Source: Lachnospiraceae bacterium | GTDB lineage: Bacteria; Bacillota_A; Clostridia; Lachnospirales; Lachnospiraceae | Assembly (NCBI GenBank): GCA_900764695.1 | Contig: CAAFOY010000094.1 | Location: 1-21,647 of the forward strand | Length of the DNA stretch: 21,647 nt | Direction of reading: 5' to 3' | Part shown: piece after piece, positions 7,606-14,669 of the stretch | How the letters are laid out: every line of letters starts with the position of its first letter | How positions within the stretch are numbered: the first letter of the stretch is position 1 | Translations under genes and position numbers: made by a program | The notes under the pieces: generated by a model | The model's input: only the letters and a program-made list of their open reading frames with translations | What the model was told of the DNA's origin: nothing | Databases searched by the model: none

Positions 7606-8310
7606 TTATTTGCACTCACCACTCGCTTTATCAGGCAAGTGTGCCAAACGAATAACCTCTTCCTCCGCCAATTTTGCTGCCTCTAAATCGCTTATACTAT
7701 CATCTGTTTTTACTTCGTAAATATCTGTTTTCTTAAATACTTTAAAAAAAGAAATAAATAAAATTCTTATATCAACAAGAATTCCCATTTTTTCAAACAA
7801 CTCTACATATTGATTATCATACTCAACCTTTTGATCCCATGAAATATCATTTCGACCACTAATTTGAGCTAATCCTGTCATCCCCGCTTTAACTCGAAAC
7901 CTTTTTTTGTATTTATCATTTAATGTATCAAAATCTCCAAGTTCATATGATACACAAGGTCTCGGTCCAACAAGTGACATATCTCCCCAAAAAACATTTA
8001 AAAGTTGGGGCAGTTCATCCAAGCTACTATCTCGAAGTTTCCTTCCTATTCTAGTCACGCGTGGATCATTTTTGAAATTGAATAACCCAGTTCCTTGTTT
8101 TTCAGCATCAACAACCATTGTTCTGAACTTTAGCATTCGAAATATTTTTCCATTCAAAGACCTTCTCTCCTGCCGAAATAAAATAGGCCCCTTTGAATCC
8201 ATTTTTATTGCAATGGCAATACCGATTTCCAATGGCAACAACATCACTATTGCAATCCCAGATGCCAATATATCTATCACCCTTTTAATTCCCAAATTAA
8301 TTAATCGCAT
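7606..8310 (-). CDS. Initiating undecaprenyl-phosphate sugar-1-phosphate transferase (PglC/WcaJ-type)
   Basis: A polyprenol-phosphate phosphoglycosyltransferase that starts repeat-unit assembly by moving a sugar-1-phosphate from a UDP-sugar onto undecaprenyl phosphate at the inner face of the membrane. The short, single-domain PglC-like form is seen: one hydrophobic N-terminal segment (residues 11-36) and then the catalytic domain with KFRTM, DPRVTRIGR, DELPQLLNV, MSLVGPRP (111-118), KAGMTGLAQISGRN (141-154). The catalytic Asp-Glu pair is in SLDELPQ. About 235 residues long, slightly extended at the acidic C-terminus. ATG 8310-8308 was chosen; the frame extends to a TTG at 8358 inside the upstream gene. 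It lies 16 bases after the decarboxylase stop and 17 before the aminotransferase start. With the membrane dehydratase it suggests a repeat unit starting with a dideoxy-amino sugar (inference). Confidence 0.92.
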   Translation of the reverse strand: MRLINLGIKRVIDILASGIAIVMLLPLEIGIAIAIKMDSKGPILFRQERRSLNGKIFRMLKFRTMVVDAEKQGTGLFNFKNDPRVTRIGRKLRDSSLDELPQLLNVFWGDMSLVGPRPCVSYELGDFDTLNDKYKKRFRVKAGMTGLAQISGRNDISWDQKVEYDNQYVELFEKMGILVDIRILFISFFKVFKKTDIYEVKTDDSISDLEAAKLAEEEVIRLAHLPDKASGECK

Positions 8311-8326
8311 CTTTCTTACACCCTTT

Positions 8327-9535
8327 TTAAAAAATAAACGTTCGAAATATATCTTCAAAATTTTCTTTTCTCTTTATTACTTCAGTTTCATTATTAGATA
8401 AATCTATAATTGGAAAATTAGGTAAAATAAAAGGGGGTTTCATAACCAACGAATATGAACCACAATTGCTAATCACAATCACATCTCCGACTGCTAATTT
8501 TCCCGAGTAATTATGATACAGAACATCGCCTTCTATACACGTATATCCAACAAAATCTAGATTATCATATTTCTTTCCATCAGACATATGTATAATCTGT
8601 ATTGGAGGATTTATTCCAGACATACTTATATTTTTTTGACTCCCTAAAACAGATGCAAAATGTTTTCCACGTACACATTTTATAGTTTTCACAACCCCAA
8701 CAAATTCCATACAATTTCCAACAAGTGCTGTACCTGGTTCAATAATTAACTCTGGTTTTCTTTCTTTCGTCATAAAAAATCTATTAAACTCAGTTGCAAT
8801 AACCTTAGCGTATTCTTCATAAGATGGAATTATTTCAGAAAATTGCTGTTTTAGTTCGTCTTCCATTTTTCCAAAAATACCACCACCAAAATCAATCATT
8901 TCAGGAATAACACCTACATTATCCAATAATTTCAGCATTTGTTGTACCCTATTAGGCCAATATTTAATTTGTCTATTTGCAAAATGACACTGAAAACTTT
9001 TCAAATACAATTTAGTAGAAGTTGTCACTTTTTCTAAAACTGTTCTAAAATCTCTTCCTTCTATATCAAGTCCAAATCTAGATACAACACCGTCCTGCAC
9101 ATCATAATTACATCGTATTCCGACATTTAGTACTTTATCACTGTTCCTCGAAATTTTCTCGATATAAATAGCCTCCTCAATAGAATCAATATTAACCGTT
9201 CCGCCTAACACCAGAAACTTCTTTAAACATTCTCTATCTTTTATAGGTCCATTCCAAATAATTTTTTCAGCCTCAACACCACATTTAAGTGCTAATTCTA
9301 ATTCCATTTCAGAAACCACTTCTGCATATCCATTTAATTCATTCACTATTTTACACAACTTAGGTATATAATTAGTTTTGTAGGAATATGCAATATTAAA
9401 TTTAGGATAAAGTGCCGAAAACGCCTGCTTCATATCCAAATAATTTTTTTCAAATTGACTAGAATCTAATATATAAAAAGCCTCTCCGTATTTTTTTTGT
9501 AAATTAGTAACAATTTGTGAATTAATTTCTGACAT
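8327..9535 (-). CDS. LysA-like fold-type III PLP decarboxylase
   Basis: A PLP enzyme of the diaminopimelate/ornithine decarboxylase family, about 402 residues. From the chosen start the PLP lysine is K53 in AYSYKTNY, the phosphate-binding GGG is at 217-219 (DFGGGIFG), EPGTALVG is at 266-273, the active-site Cys is C333 in YTCIEGDVL, and GSYSLVMKPPF is at 359-369. The Cys-x-x-x-Asp segment corresponds to the CESGD-type motif of true decarboxylases, so activity is likely, but the substrate need not be diaminopimelate. No lysine pathway gene is nearby. The start ATG 9535-9533 has AAGAGGCG upstream and overlaps the aldolase gene by 14 bases, a sign of coupled translation with that gene. I infer that it acts on an amino acid made for a glycan or conjugate decoration; lysine synthesis remains possible. 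Confidence 0.85.
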   Translation of the reverse strand: MSEINSQIVTNLQKKYGEAFYILDSSQFEKNYLDMKQAFSALYPKFNIAYSYKTNYIPKLCKIVNELNGYAEVVSEMELELALKCGVEAEKIIWNGPIKDRECLKKFLVLGGTVNIDSIEEAIYIEKISRNSDKVLNVGIRCNYDVQDGVVSRFGLDIEGRDFRTVLEKVTTSTKLYLKSFQCHFANRQIKYWPNRVQQMLKLLDNVGVIPEMIDFGGGIFGKMEDELKQQFSEIIPSYEEYAKVIATEFNRFFMTKERKPELIIEPGTALVGNCMEFVGVVKTIKCVRGKHFASVLGSQKNISMSGINPPIQIIHMSDGKKYDNLDFVGYTCIEGDVLYHNYSGKLAVGDVIVISNCGSYSLVMKPPFILPNFPIIDLSNNETEVIKRKENFEDIFRTFIF

Positions 9536-10361
9536 TACACGCCTCTTTCTTAGCAACTATTTCTTGAACACACTCTTTCACTTCTCTTTTATTTACTAAC
9601 AAATCGTTTAAGCTCATCCTTGTGATTTTATTCTCATATTCTCTTAATTCTTTTATATTTTTTTCAAAAATTTCTTCGAATACTCCTATATTCTCTATCG
9701 TCTCAACATTACAAAAGCTTCTTGACAAAATTGCTCTAGTAGATCCCAAACGATAATGTTCCATCATGATTTTTTCAGCTGGAAGTTCTCCTTCCCCAAC
9801 CTTTGCTATTCCACCAAATCCATATGGAATTCTACGCTCAGAAATTTTTTTACACAATTCCTCTACAATACCATTTGTTAGTAACTCAAACATAAACGAT
9901 AATTTATATGATATATGTAAATCATTTAACCCAACATGTATTTCGTCAAACCTACATTTATCTAAAACTTCATCTATGCATTCAACAGCTTGCCTCGTTT
10001 CCAATAACAACACTGTTTTGCATCTTCCATCAACTGCCTTAACAAATTTTTCCACTTCTAAACAAGATTTCCACATTGGAAGCATTATTAGATCTGCTCC
10101 GGCTGAAATAACATTTTCTATTTCCTCTTCAGACCGATCATTCCATGGGTTTATTCGAACCAACAACTCAGCTCTACTTAGCAATGGTCTGATTTTTCTT
10201 ATATCCTTAATTGTATGCTTCGATTTAACAGTATTCATTCCTTTTTGACGTTCTTCTTTACCTAGTGTTTCTAAATCTATCCATATTCTTTCTACTCCAT
10301 TCTTTTCAGCAATTAATGCAATTCTCGGATTATTGGTAATATACATCAAAGTCAAAAACAT
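9522..10361 (-). CDS. HpcH/HpaI-family aldolase (citrate-lyase-beta-like)
   Basis: A TIM-barrel class II pyruvate aldolase/lyase family protein of about 279 residues. The expected active-site residues are visible: Arg69 in ELLVRINPWND, the metal ligand Glu121 in VLLLETRQA, and the second ligand Asp147 in HVGLNDLHIS. RIWIDLE near residue 25 and ADLIMLPM near 89-96 fit strands of the barrel. Family members cleave or form C-C bonds between pyruvate (or acetyl-CoA-like donors) and aldehydes. ATG 10361-10359 has AAGGA eight bases upstream; the frame is open to 10397. It overlaps the LysA-like decarboxylase gene and is the first gene of the AT-rich block, 48 bases after the dehydratase gene. Together with the decarboxylase and the aminotransferase it may form a small dedicated pathway (inference). 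The direction of reaction and substrate are unknown. Confidence 0.8.
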   Translation of the reverse strand: MFLTLMYITNNPRIALIAEKNGVERIWIDLETLGKEERQKGMNTVKSKHTIKDIRKIRPLLSRAELLVRINPWNDRSEEEIENVISAGADLIMLPMWKSCLEVEKFVKAVDGRCKTVLLLETRQAVECIDEVLDKCRFDEIHVGLNDLHISYKLSFMFELLTNGIVEELCKKISERRIPYGFGGIAKVGEGELPAEKIMMEHYRLGSTRAILSRSFCNVETIENIGVFEEIFEKNIKELREYENKITRMSLNDLLVNKREVKECVQEIVAKKEACNVRN

Positions 10362-10409
10362 TATAATTTCCTTACTTAAATTTTTACTTTTAATCAAAAA
10401 ATAATATAA

Positions 10410-12290
10410 CTATTTTACTTCTGCATGGTAAGACGACACCAGCTTCTCCACCACCAGCTTCATCTGCGGATCATCCTCATACGCGGTCTTCTTGAGATCT
10501 GCCAGCTGCTCAAAGAACTCATCCCTGTCGAAGTGAATTGGTTTTCCAATAAAAATCAGATTGTTCTCTGTCTTCTGAAGTCCTTCCTCCTCCTTAAGGC
10601 ATTCCTCAAACATCTTCTCTCCCGGTCGAAGTCCCGTATACACGATCGGAATATCCACATCCGGCTCATATCCGGACAACCGGATCAAATTTCTTGCCAT
10701 ATCGTCAATCTTGACCGGTTCTCCCATATCAAGAACAAAGATTTCTCCGCCCCTGGCGTATGCTCCTGCCTGTAATACAAGCGATACCGCTTCCGGGATT
10801 GTCATAAAGTAGCGGATAATGTTCTTGTCCGTGACTGTAACCGGTCCGCCCTCCGCAATCTGCTTCTTAAAAAGAGGAATGACACTTCCGTTGCTGCCCA
10901 GCACATTTCCAAAACGCACCGCCACGTAATTTGTCTTTGTGAAACGGTGCTGCATTCCCTGAATGATCATCTCACAGATACGCTTGGACGCGCCCATAAT
11001 ATTGGTCGGGTTGACCGCCTTATCTGTGGAGATCAATACCATGCGCTCCGTTCCGGTTCTTCCCGCAGCGTTTGCAACGTTAAAGGTTCCAAATACATTA
11101 TTCTTGATAGCCTCATTCGGACTTGTCTCCATAAGCGGTACATGCTTATGTGCCGCAGCATGAAAAACAATCTGAGGTTTATAGTCTTGAAAAATCGTAT
11201 CAACGCGATGCGTATTGCGCACCGAGCCGATCAGCACCGTAAGATCCAGCTCCGGATACTTTTTCTGCAGTTCAAGTTGCAGACTATAGGTTGTATTCTC
11301 ATAAATATCCAGAATAATCAGCTTTGCCGGACAATGTGCCGCAATCTGTCTGCACAGCTCACTTCCGATCGATCCGCCTCCGCCTGTAACAAGCACGACT
11401 TTTCCGGCTATATATCCCATTACCTCATCCAGATTCGTCTTGACCGGTTCTCTTCCAAGCAGATCCTCAATCTCCACTTCGCGGAAATTGGATACACTGA
11501 CTTCCTCGTTTACGATCTGTGCCATACTTGGAAGAATCTTAATCTTGCATCCGGTGTTCTTACACAGTTCGAGAATCGCCTTCTTGCGTGCTCCCGGGAG
11601 ATTCGGTATTGCAATAAAAATTTCCTGCACTCCGTATTTTTCTGCTGCCCACGGAATCTTACTGTCATCCCCGACGATCGGAGCACCCAGGATCTTACTG
11701 CCGATCTTGCCTTTATCCGCATCCATCACGCAGACAACCTTGTTTCGGATCTGGTTACTGCTCGTCATATTTTTAATCAGAAAGTACGCACTGTCTCCGG
11801 CACCGATAATCATCGTAGGCACCGCATGGCTAATAAACTCCCCGATATAATTATGGCGTATGATACGAAGCGCCCGGTAAACGAACCGGCTTCCTGCAAT
11901 AAATGCCAACAGGAAAAAGAAATACAAGATGTAATACGAGCGTGGCATAGTCCACTGAAGCATATGGAGTCCCAGACATTGTAATGTAGAGCTCAGAAGA
12001 CATGCAATCACAACATTTAAAAGTTCCTGCACACTTGCATACTGCCACAAACTGTTGTACAGATGCATGATCGCAAACACAACCAGTGTAATTGCCAGAT
12101 TCAGCCACAGATAATGCATCGCCGTGTTTAAATAAGGCATGCCTTCTTCACTTTTTAAACTAAAATCAAAGCGCGTCCATATCGACAGTACCTCCGCCAT
12201 AAAGACCGCTATCATATCATAAATGACCAGCACTGCAATTCGAATATACTTGGCAGAATCCTGCCGGATCTGCGTTTTCCCTTGTAACAT
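10410..12290 (-). CDS. Membrane nucleotide-sugar 4,6-dehydratase/epimerase (CapD/FlaA1/PglF type)
   Basis: A 626-residue protein with four hydrophobic segments in residues 17-140, a first Rossmann domain with IIGAGDSAYF (161-170), and a second extended SDR domain with VTGGGGSIGSELCR (301-314). The catalytic region has STDKAVNPTNIMGASKR (421-437), with Met in place of the usual SDR Tyr, the hallmark of the long 4,6-dehydratases that convert UDP-GlcNAc to the 4-keto-6-deoxy sugar. RFGNVLGSNGSVIPLF and GLRPGEKMFEE complete the family pattern. This enzyme gives the precursor of bacillosamine, FucNAc or QuiNAc-type sugars. It lies 18 bases after the ligase/polymerase-like gene. The gene is clearly GC-richer than the ten genes to its left, a sharp change at its 3' end. 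AAAGGA sits nine bases ahead of the ATG. Confidence 0.93.
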   Translation of the reverse strand: MLQGKTQIRQDSAKYIRIAVLVIYDMIAVFMAEVLSIWTRFDFSLKSEEGMPYLNTAMHYLWLNLAITLVVFAIMHLYNSLWQYASVQELLNVVIACLLSSTLQCLGLHMLQWTMPRSYYILYFFFLLAFIAGSRFVYRALRIIRHNYIGEFISHAVPTMIIGAGDSAYFLIKNMTSSNQIRNKVVCVMDADKGKIGSKILGAPIVGDDSKIPWAAEKYGVQEIFIAIPNLPGARKKAILELCKNTGCKIKILPSMAQIVNEEVSVSNFREVEIEDLLGREPVKTNLDEVMGYIAGKVVLVTGGGGSIGSELCRQIAAHCPAKLIILDIYENTTYSLQLELQKKYPELDLTVLIGSVRNTHRVDTIFQDYKPQIVFHAAAHKHVPLMETSPNEAIKNNVFGTFNVANAAGRTGTERMVLISTDKAVNPTNIMGASKRICEMIIQGMQHRFTKTNYVAVRFGNVLGSNGSVIPLFKKQIAEGGPVTVTDKNIIRYFMTIPEAVSLVLQAGAYARGGEIFVLDMGEPVKIDDMARNLIRLSGYEPDVDIPIVYTGLRPGEKMFEECLKEEEGLQKTENNLIFIGKPIHFDRDEFFEQLADLKKTAYEDDPQMKLVVEKLVSSYHAEVK

Positions 12291-12308
12291 ATCCCCTTAT
12301 CCTTTGAA

Positions 12309-14300
12309 TTATTTCTTTTGATTCTTACGTTGTTTTCTTGACTGTTTTTTATTTGTAGCCGGTTTCTTATTAGGATTCTGTACGTTGCCTATCGTTTCCT
12401 CTTTGTCCTTACCAGCTCCCGCATGAACACCAGACTCTTTTATCGCAGTCGTCAGATTGACATCCGTCTCTTCTATTACAGTCTCTTTAACAAAAAGTCC
12501 CTCTTTTTCTGAAATCATACGGTTCGTTGCAAGTCCAAGTCCGAGCATTCCCCAGAATACCGGAGCCGTACACACATTTGAATCGTTTGCGATGCCGGCA
12601 ATCAAATACACAAGTACTGCAGCAAACATTCCAAATCCTATCCAGCTCAAGCTTTCATGCAAATTTGCGCGACGATAAATACGAACGGATTGTACTACAT
12701 ACCACATCAGGAAAATAAGTAAGGCAATCGTTCCGATCAAACCGGTCTCTACCCACTGCTGCAGATACCAGCAATGCGCCTTGACCTCATACCCGTTCTC
12801 ATAAATGTATTTCTGTCCTATATAGTCATCCTGTGGGTATTCCAACATATAAGTATTTGCACCGGACCCCATGAAAACATGCTTTCCTAAAAATGGAATC
12901 GTCATGTCCCATATATGGCCTCGCGAACTCATTGCATCCTCTTTAAACAAATACGACCTTGATGTGCCATCATACTTAACAAGTTTTCCGGCATAGTTCA
13001 ATAAATAATATCCCTGATTTTCAATCTGCACGAAATTCCATTCCACTCCATCTACAGTCACAGTAATCGCAGGTATACTATTGTCGTTGTTGTCATTTAA
13101 TTGAATCGCCTTAAGCGTTACTCCGTCAAACCGGACATCATTGATGGAATAAATCTGATTATCCTGATCAATCAAAGTTGTCTCCAACACGTTATTATCC
13201 GAATCGGAGCAATGTATTTGGGTCGCACCGCTCTCATCTGTATCATAAGAAGCATATAATACATTGCCTTTGATATTCAGTTCTACATTATTATCATTCG
13301 TAGAAAATGACCGTACTGCATATGCGTCTTCCATATAGTATGTGCCGACAATTGTATTCTTGATTTGCTCTCCGATCGAAGTCTTTGTTCCCGCAGTAAC
13401 CGCTACAACGCCTCCGACAATCACAATTGCCAAAACCACATAGAACGCCTTTTTCTTTCTGCTGATCAGTACCAATGCCAAAATAACAACGCCTGCAACA
13501 ATCGCCATCCAACCGGTATCGCTTCCGCTTCCTTTCAGGCAGATCATACACAATACCTCTGCAGCTACGAGTAAAACTCTCTGCCACACTTTTTTTGATG
13601 CAAGAAACAAACAGGCAACAAGCGGAACCAACATACCAAAATAAAAGGAAAGGAAGTTTGGATTATACAGCGTCGTATAAGATGTTCCTTCCAACATATT
13701 AAAATTAATTTCATCCAGATTGCCCCACCAACTCGGGTTCGTAATCAGATGCTTGCCGAAACCGGATTTAAAGAAGTCAAGCTTGAAATACTGGAATACA
13801 CCAATCAATGTTACAATTGCCATCCCAACTCCAGCCACAGACAAAACTGTCTTGATCTGCTTCTCCTCTTGTACAAAATGATAGGTGTAGTAGCATAACA
13901 AAATGTATGTAAATACAACCCATACCGGCTCAAACAATTCATAGGTGCCACGCACTACCCAATATTTATAACCGGAAAATAATGCCGACATTGCTACGAA
14001 CAATCCATAGAAAAACAGACAATAAAACGCATTTTCAAATCGTAATGTCTCCTTCTTCTTCAAATATCTATATAATAAGATACCTACCATCACTATACCG
14101 ACAACAATGATTGCAATCATCTTCCATCCAAAGAAGAAGTCCACCTGTCCGTCCGATCCGCTCGGGAACCAGTCAAACTGTGACAAGTTTGCATTGTACC
14201 GATACATATGTACAATCAACGGAATAAATCCCATCAACAGAATAATTGGAATCAATGCTTTATTAGATGCCTTGGATTTATTTTGTATCTGTTTACTCAC
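12309..14300 (-). CDS. O-antigen ligase/polymerase-like (Wzy_C) membrane protein
   Basis: A 663-residue polytopic protein with a dozen or so hydrophobic segments. The typical O-antigen ligase family core is visible: TLYNPNFLSFYFGMLVPL near 210-227, a loop with SRGHIWDMTIPFLGKHVF near 459-476 and AHCWYLQQWVETGLIG at 508-523, the conserved His region. Such proteins transfer or polymerise lipid-linked glycan outside the membrane. Two things are unusual: a roughly 130-residue soluble, beta-strand-rich insertion (about 325-455) in the large outer loop, and a Lys/Gln/Asn-rich cytoplasmic tail of about 30 residues. The start is GTG 14300-14298 with AGGAGAG six bases ahead. It is the first gene behind the promoter at 14337-14365. 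With a second Wzy-like protein in the same locus, this one may act as the ligase or a general polymerase (inference). Confidence 0.85.
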   Translation of the reverse strand: MSKQIQNKSKASNKALIPIILLMGFIPLIVHMYRYNANLSQFDWFPSGSDGQVDFFFGWKMIAIIVVGIVMVGILLYRYLKKKETLRFENAFYCLFFYGLFVAMSALFSGYKYWVVRGTYELFEPVWVVFTYILLCYYTYHFVQEEKQIKTVLSVAGVGMAIVTLIGVFQYFKLDFFKSGFGKHLITNPSWWGNLDEINFNMLEGTSYTTLYNPNFLSFYFGMLVPLVACLFLASKKVWQRVLLVAAEVLCMICLKGSGSDTGWMAIVAGVVILALVLISRKKKAFYVVLAIVIVGGVVAVTAGTKTSIGEQIKNTIVGTYYMEDAYAVRSFSTNDNNVELNIKGNVLYASYDTDESGATQIHCSDSDNNVLETTLIDQDNQIYSINDVRFDGVTLKAIQLNDNNDNSIPAITVTVDGVEWNFVQIENQGYYLLNYAGKLVKYDGTSRSYLFKEDAMSSRGHIWDMTIPFLGKHVFMGSGANTYMLEYPQDDYIGQKYIYENGYEVKAHCWYLQQWVETGLIGTIALLIFLMWYVVQSVRIYRRANLHESLSWIGFGMFAAVLVYLIAGIANDSNVCTAPVFWGMLGLGLATNRMISEKEGLFVKETVIEETDVNLTTAIKESGVHAGAGKDKEETIGNVQNPNKKPATNKKQSRKQRKNQKK

Positions 14301-14336
14301 TTCGTTCTCTCCTACTCAATTTAATAGTCACCCTAT

Positions 14337-14365
14337 ACTATACCTCTTTATGTGAAATTTGTCGA
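14337..14365 (-). promoter_or_regulatory. Sigma-A-type promoter of the polysaccharide operon
   Basis: On the minus strand TCGACA (14365-14360) and TATAGT (14342-14337) are separated by exactly 17 bases, one mismatch each from consensus. Transcription would begin near 14330, followed by AGGAGAG and the GTG start at 14300. This is the only strong promoter seen for the long leftward gene series. Confidence 0.75.
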
Positions 14366-14590
14366 CAAAATAATTCTTATAATTAGGAAGCTTCTCCGCT
14401 TTGTTACTTGTCTGTTACTTAAAAAATTCTCTATTTTTCAAATTCATCATTTCATAATTCTCTTTCCTATTTTCGTACTTGCATATTTTTTGTTTCTTTT
14501 ATGTTGCTTGCTACGCAATATTTGTCTTTGTCTCATATCCATTTTCTTGTATTTCCAATGCATTGCCGTTCTGTCATTTGCCGGAACTAT
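14366..14590. other. Non-coding or remnant stretch between the operon promoter and cassette 1
   Basis: The plus strand here is T-rich and stays open in the frame of cassette 1 back to a GTG at 14352, giving a hydrophobic but implausible leader with no RBS; that GTG lies inside the opposing promoter spacer. On the purine-rich minus strand a basic stretch (MDMRQRQILRSKQHKRNKK) runs from the cassette edge to TGA near 14447. It could be the end of a gene cut by the cassette, or chance. I see no rightward promoter. Confidence 0.4.
14402..14420. repeat. Paired direct repeat upstream of the operon promoter
   Basis: TGTTACTT occurs at 14402-14409 and again at 14413-14420, an 11-bp period (about one helical turn), on the upstream side of the leftward promoter with its near edge 37 bases from the -35 box. 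This geometry resembles activator or response-regulator sites, but AT-rich chance repetition cannot be excluded. Confidence 0.35.
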
Positions 14591-14669
14591 TGTTAAGGTA
14601 ACTGCTAAGAAGGGTAAGAAGACTGTAAAGAAGACTTTAACATTCAAGGCTACAGTTAAGAACCCAACA
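14591..14669 (+). repeat. Shared 79-nt block, copy 1 (candidate recombination site)
   Basis: This block and 19224-19302 are identical at 76 of 79 positions, including the first 31 bases, which start TGTTAAGGTAACTGCTAAG. The three differences are single substitutions. Immediately upstream the two loci are unrelated, and immediately downstream the genes diverge strongly, so the identity is confined to the block. It encodes KVTAKKGKK followed by LTFKATVKNP. The edge carries a short GTTA-AGG-TAAC dyad. Confidence 0.85.

Noticed and set aside
9766..10248. Plus-strand 160-codon frame
   Set aside because: Shadow of the aldolase gene, without RBS or motif.
10947..11984. Long plus-strand open frame of 345 codons
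   Set aside because: It is antisense to the dehydratase gene, has no RBS, and its translation is rich in Arg, Cys and His with no domain pattern. The minus-strand frame carries all catalytic motifs.
14352..14591. Hydrophobic leader of cassette 1 as a signal peptide
   Set aside because: No RBS, start codon inside an opposing promoter, several consecutive hydrophobic stretches without a cleavage site, and no similarity to the other cassette upstream of the block.
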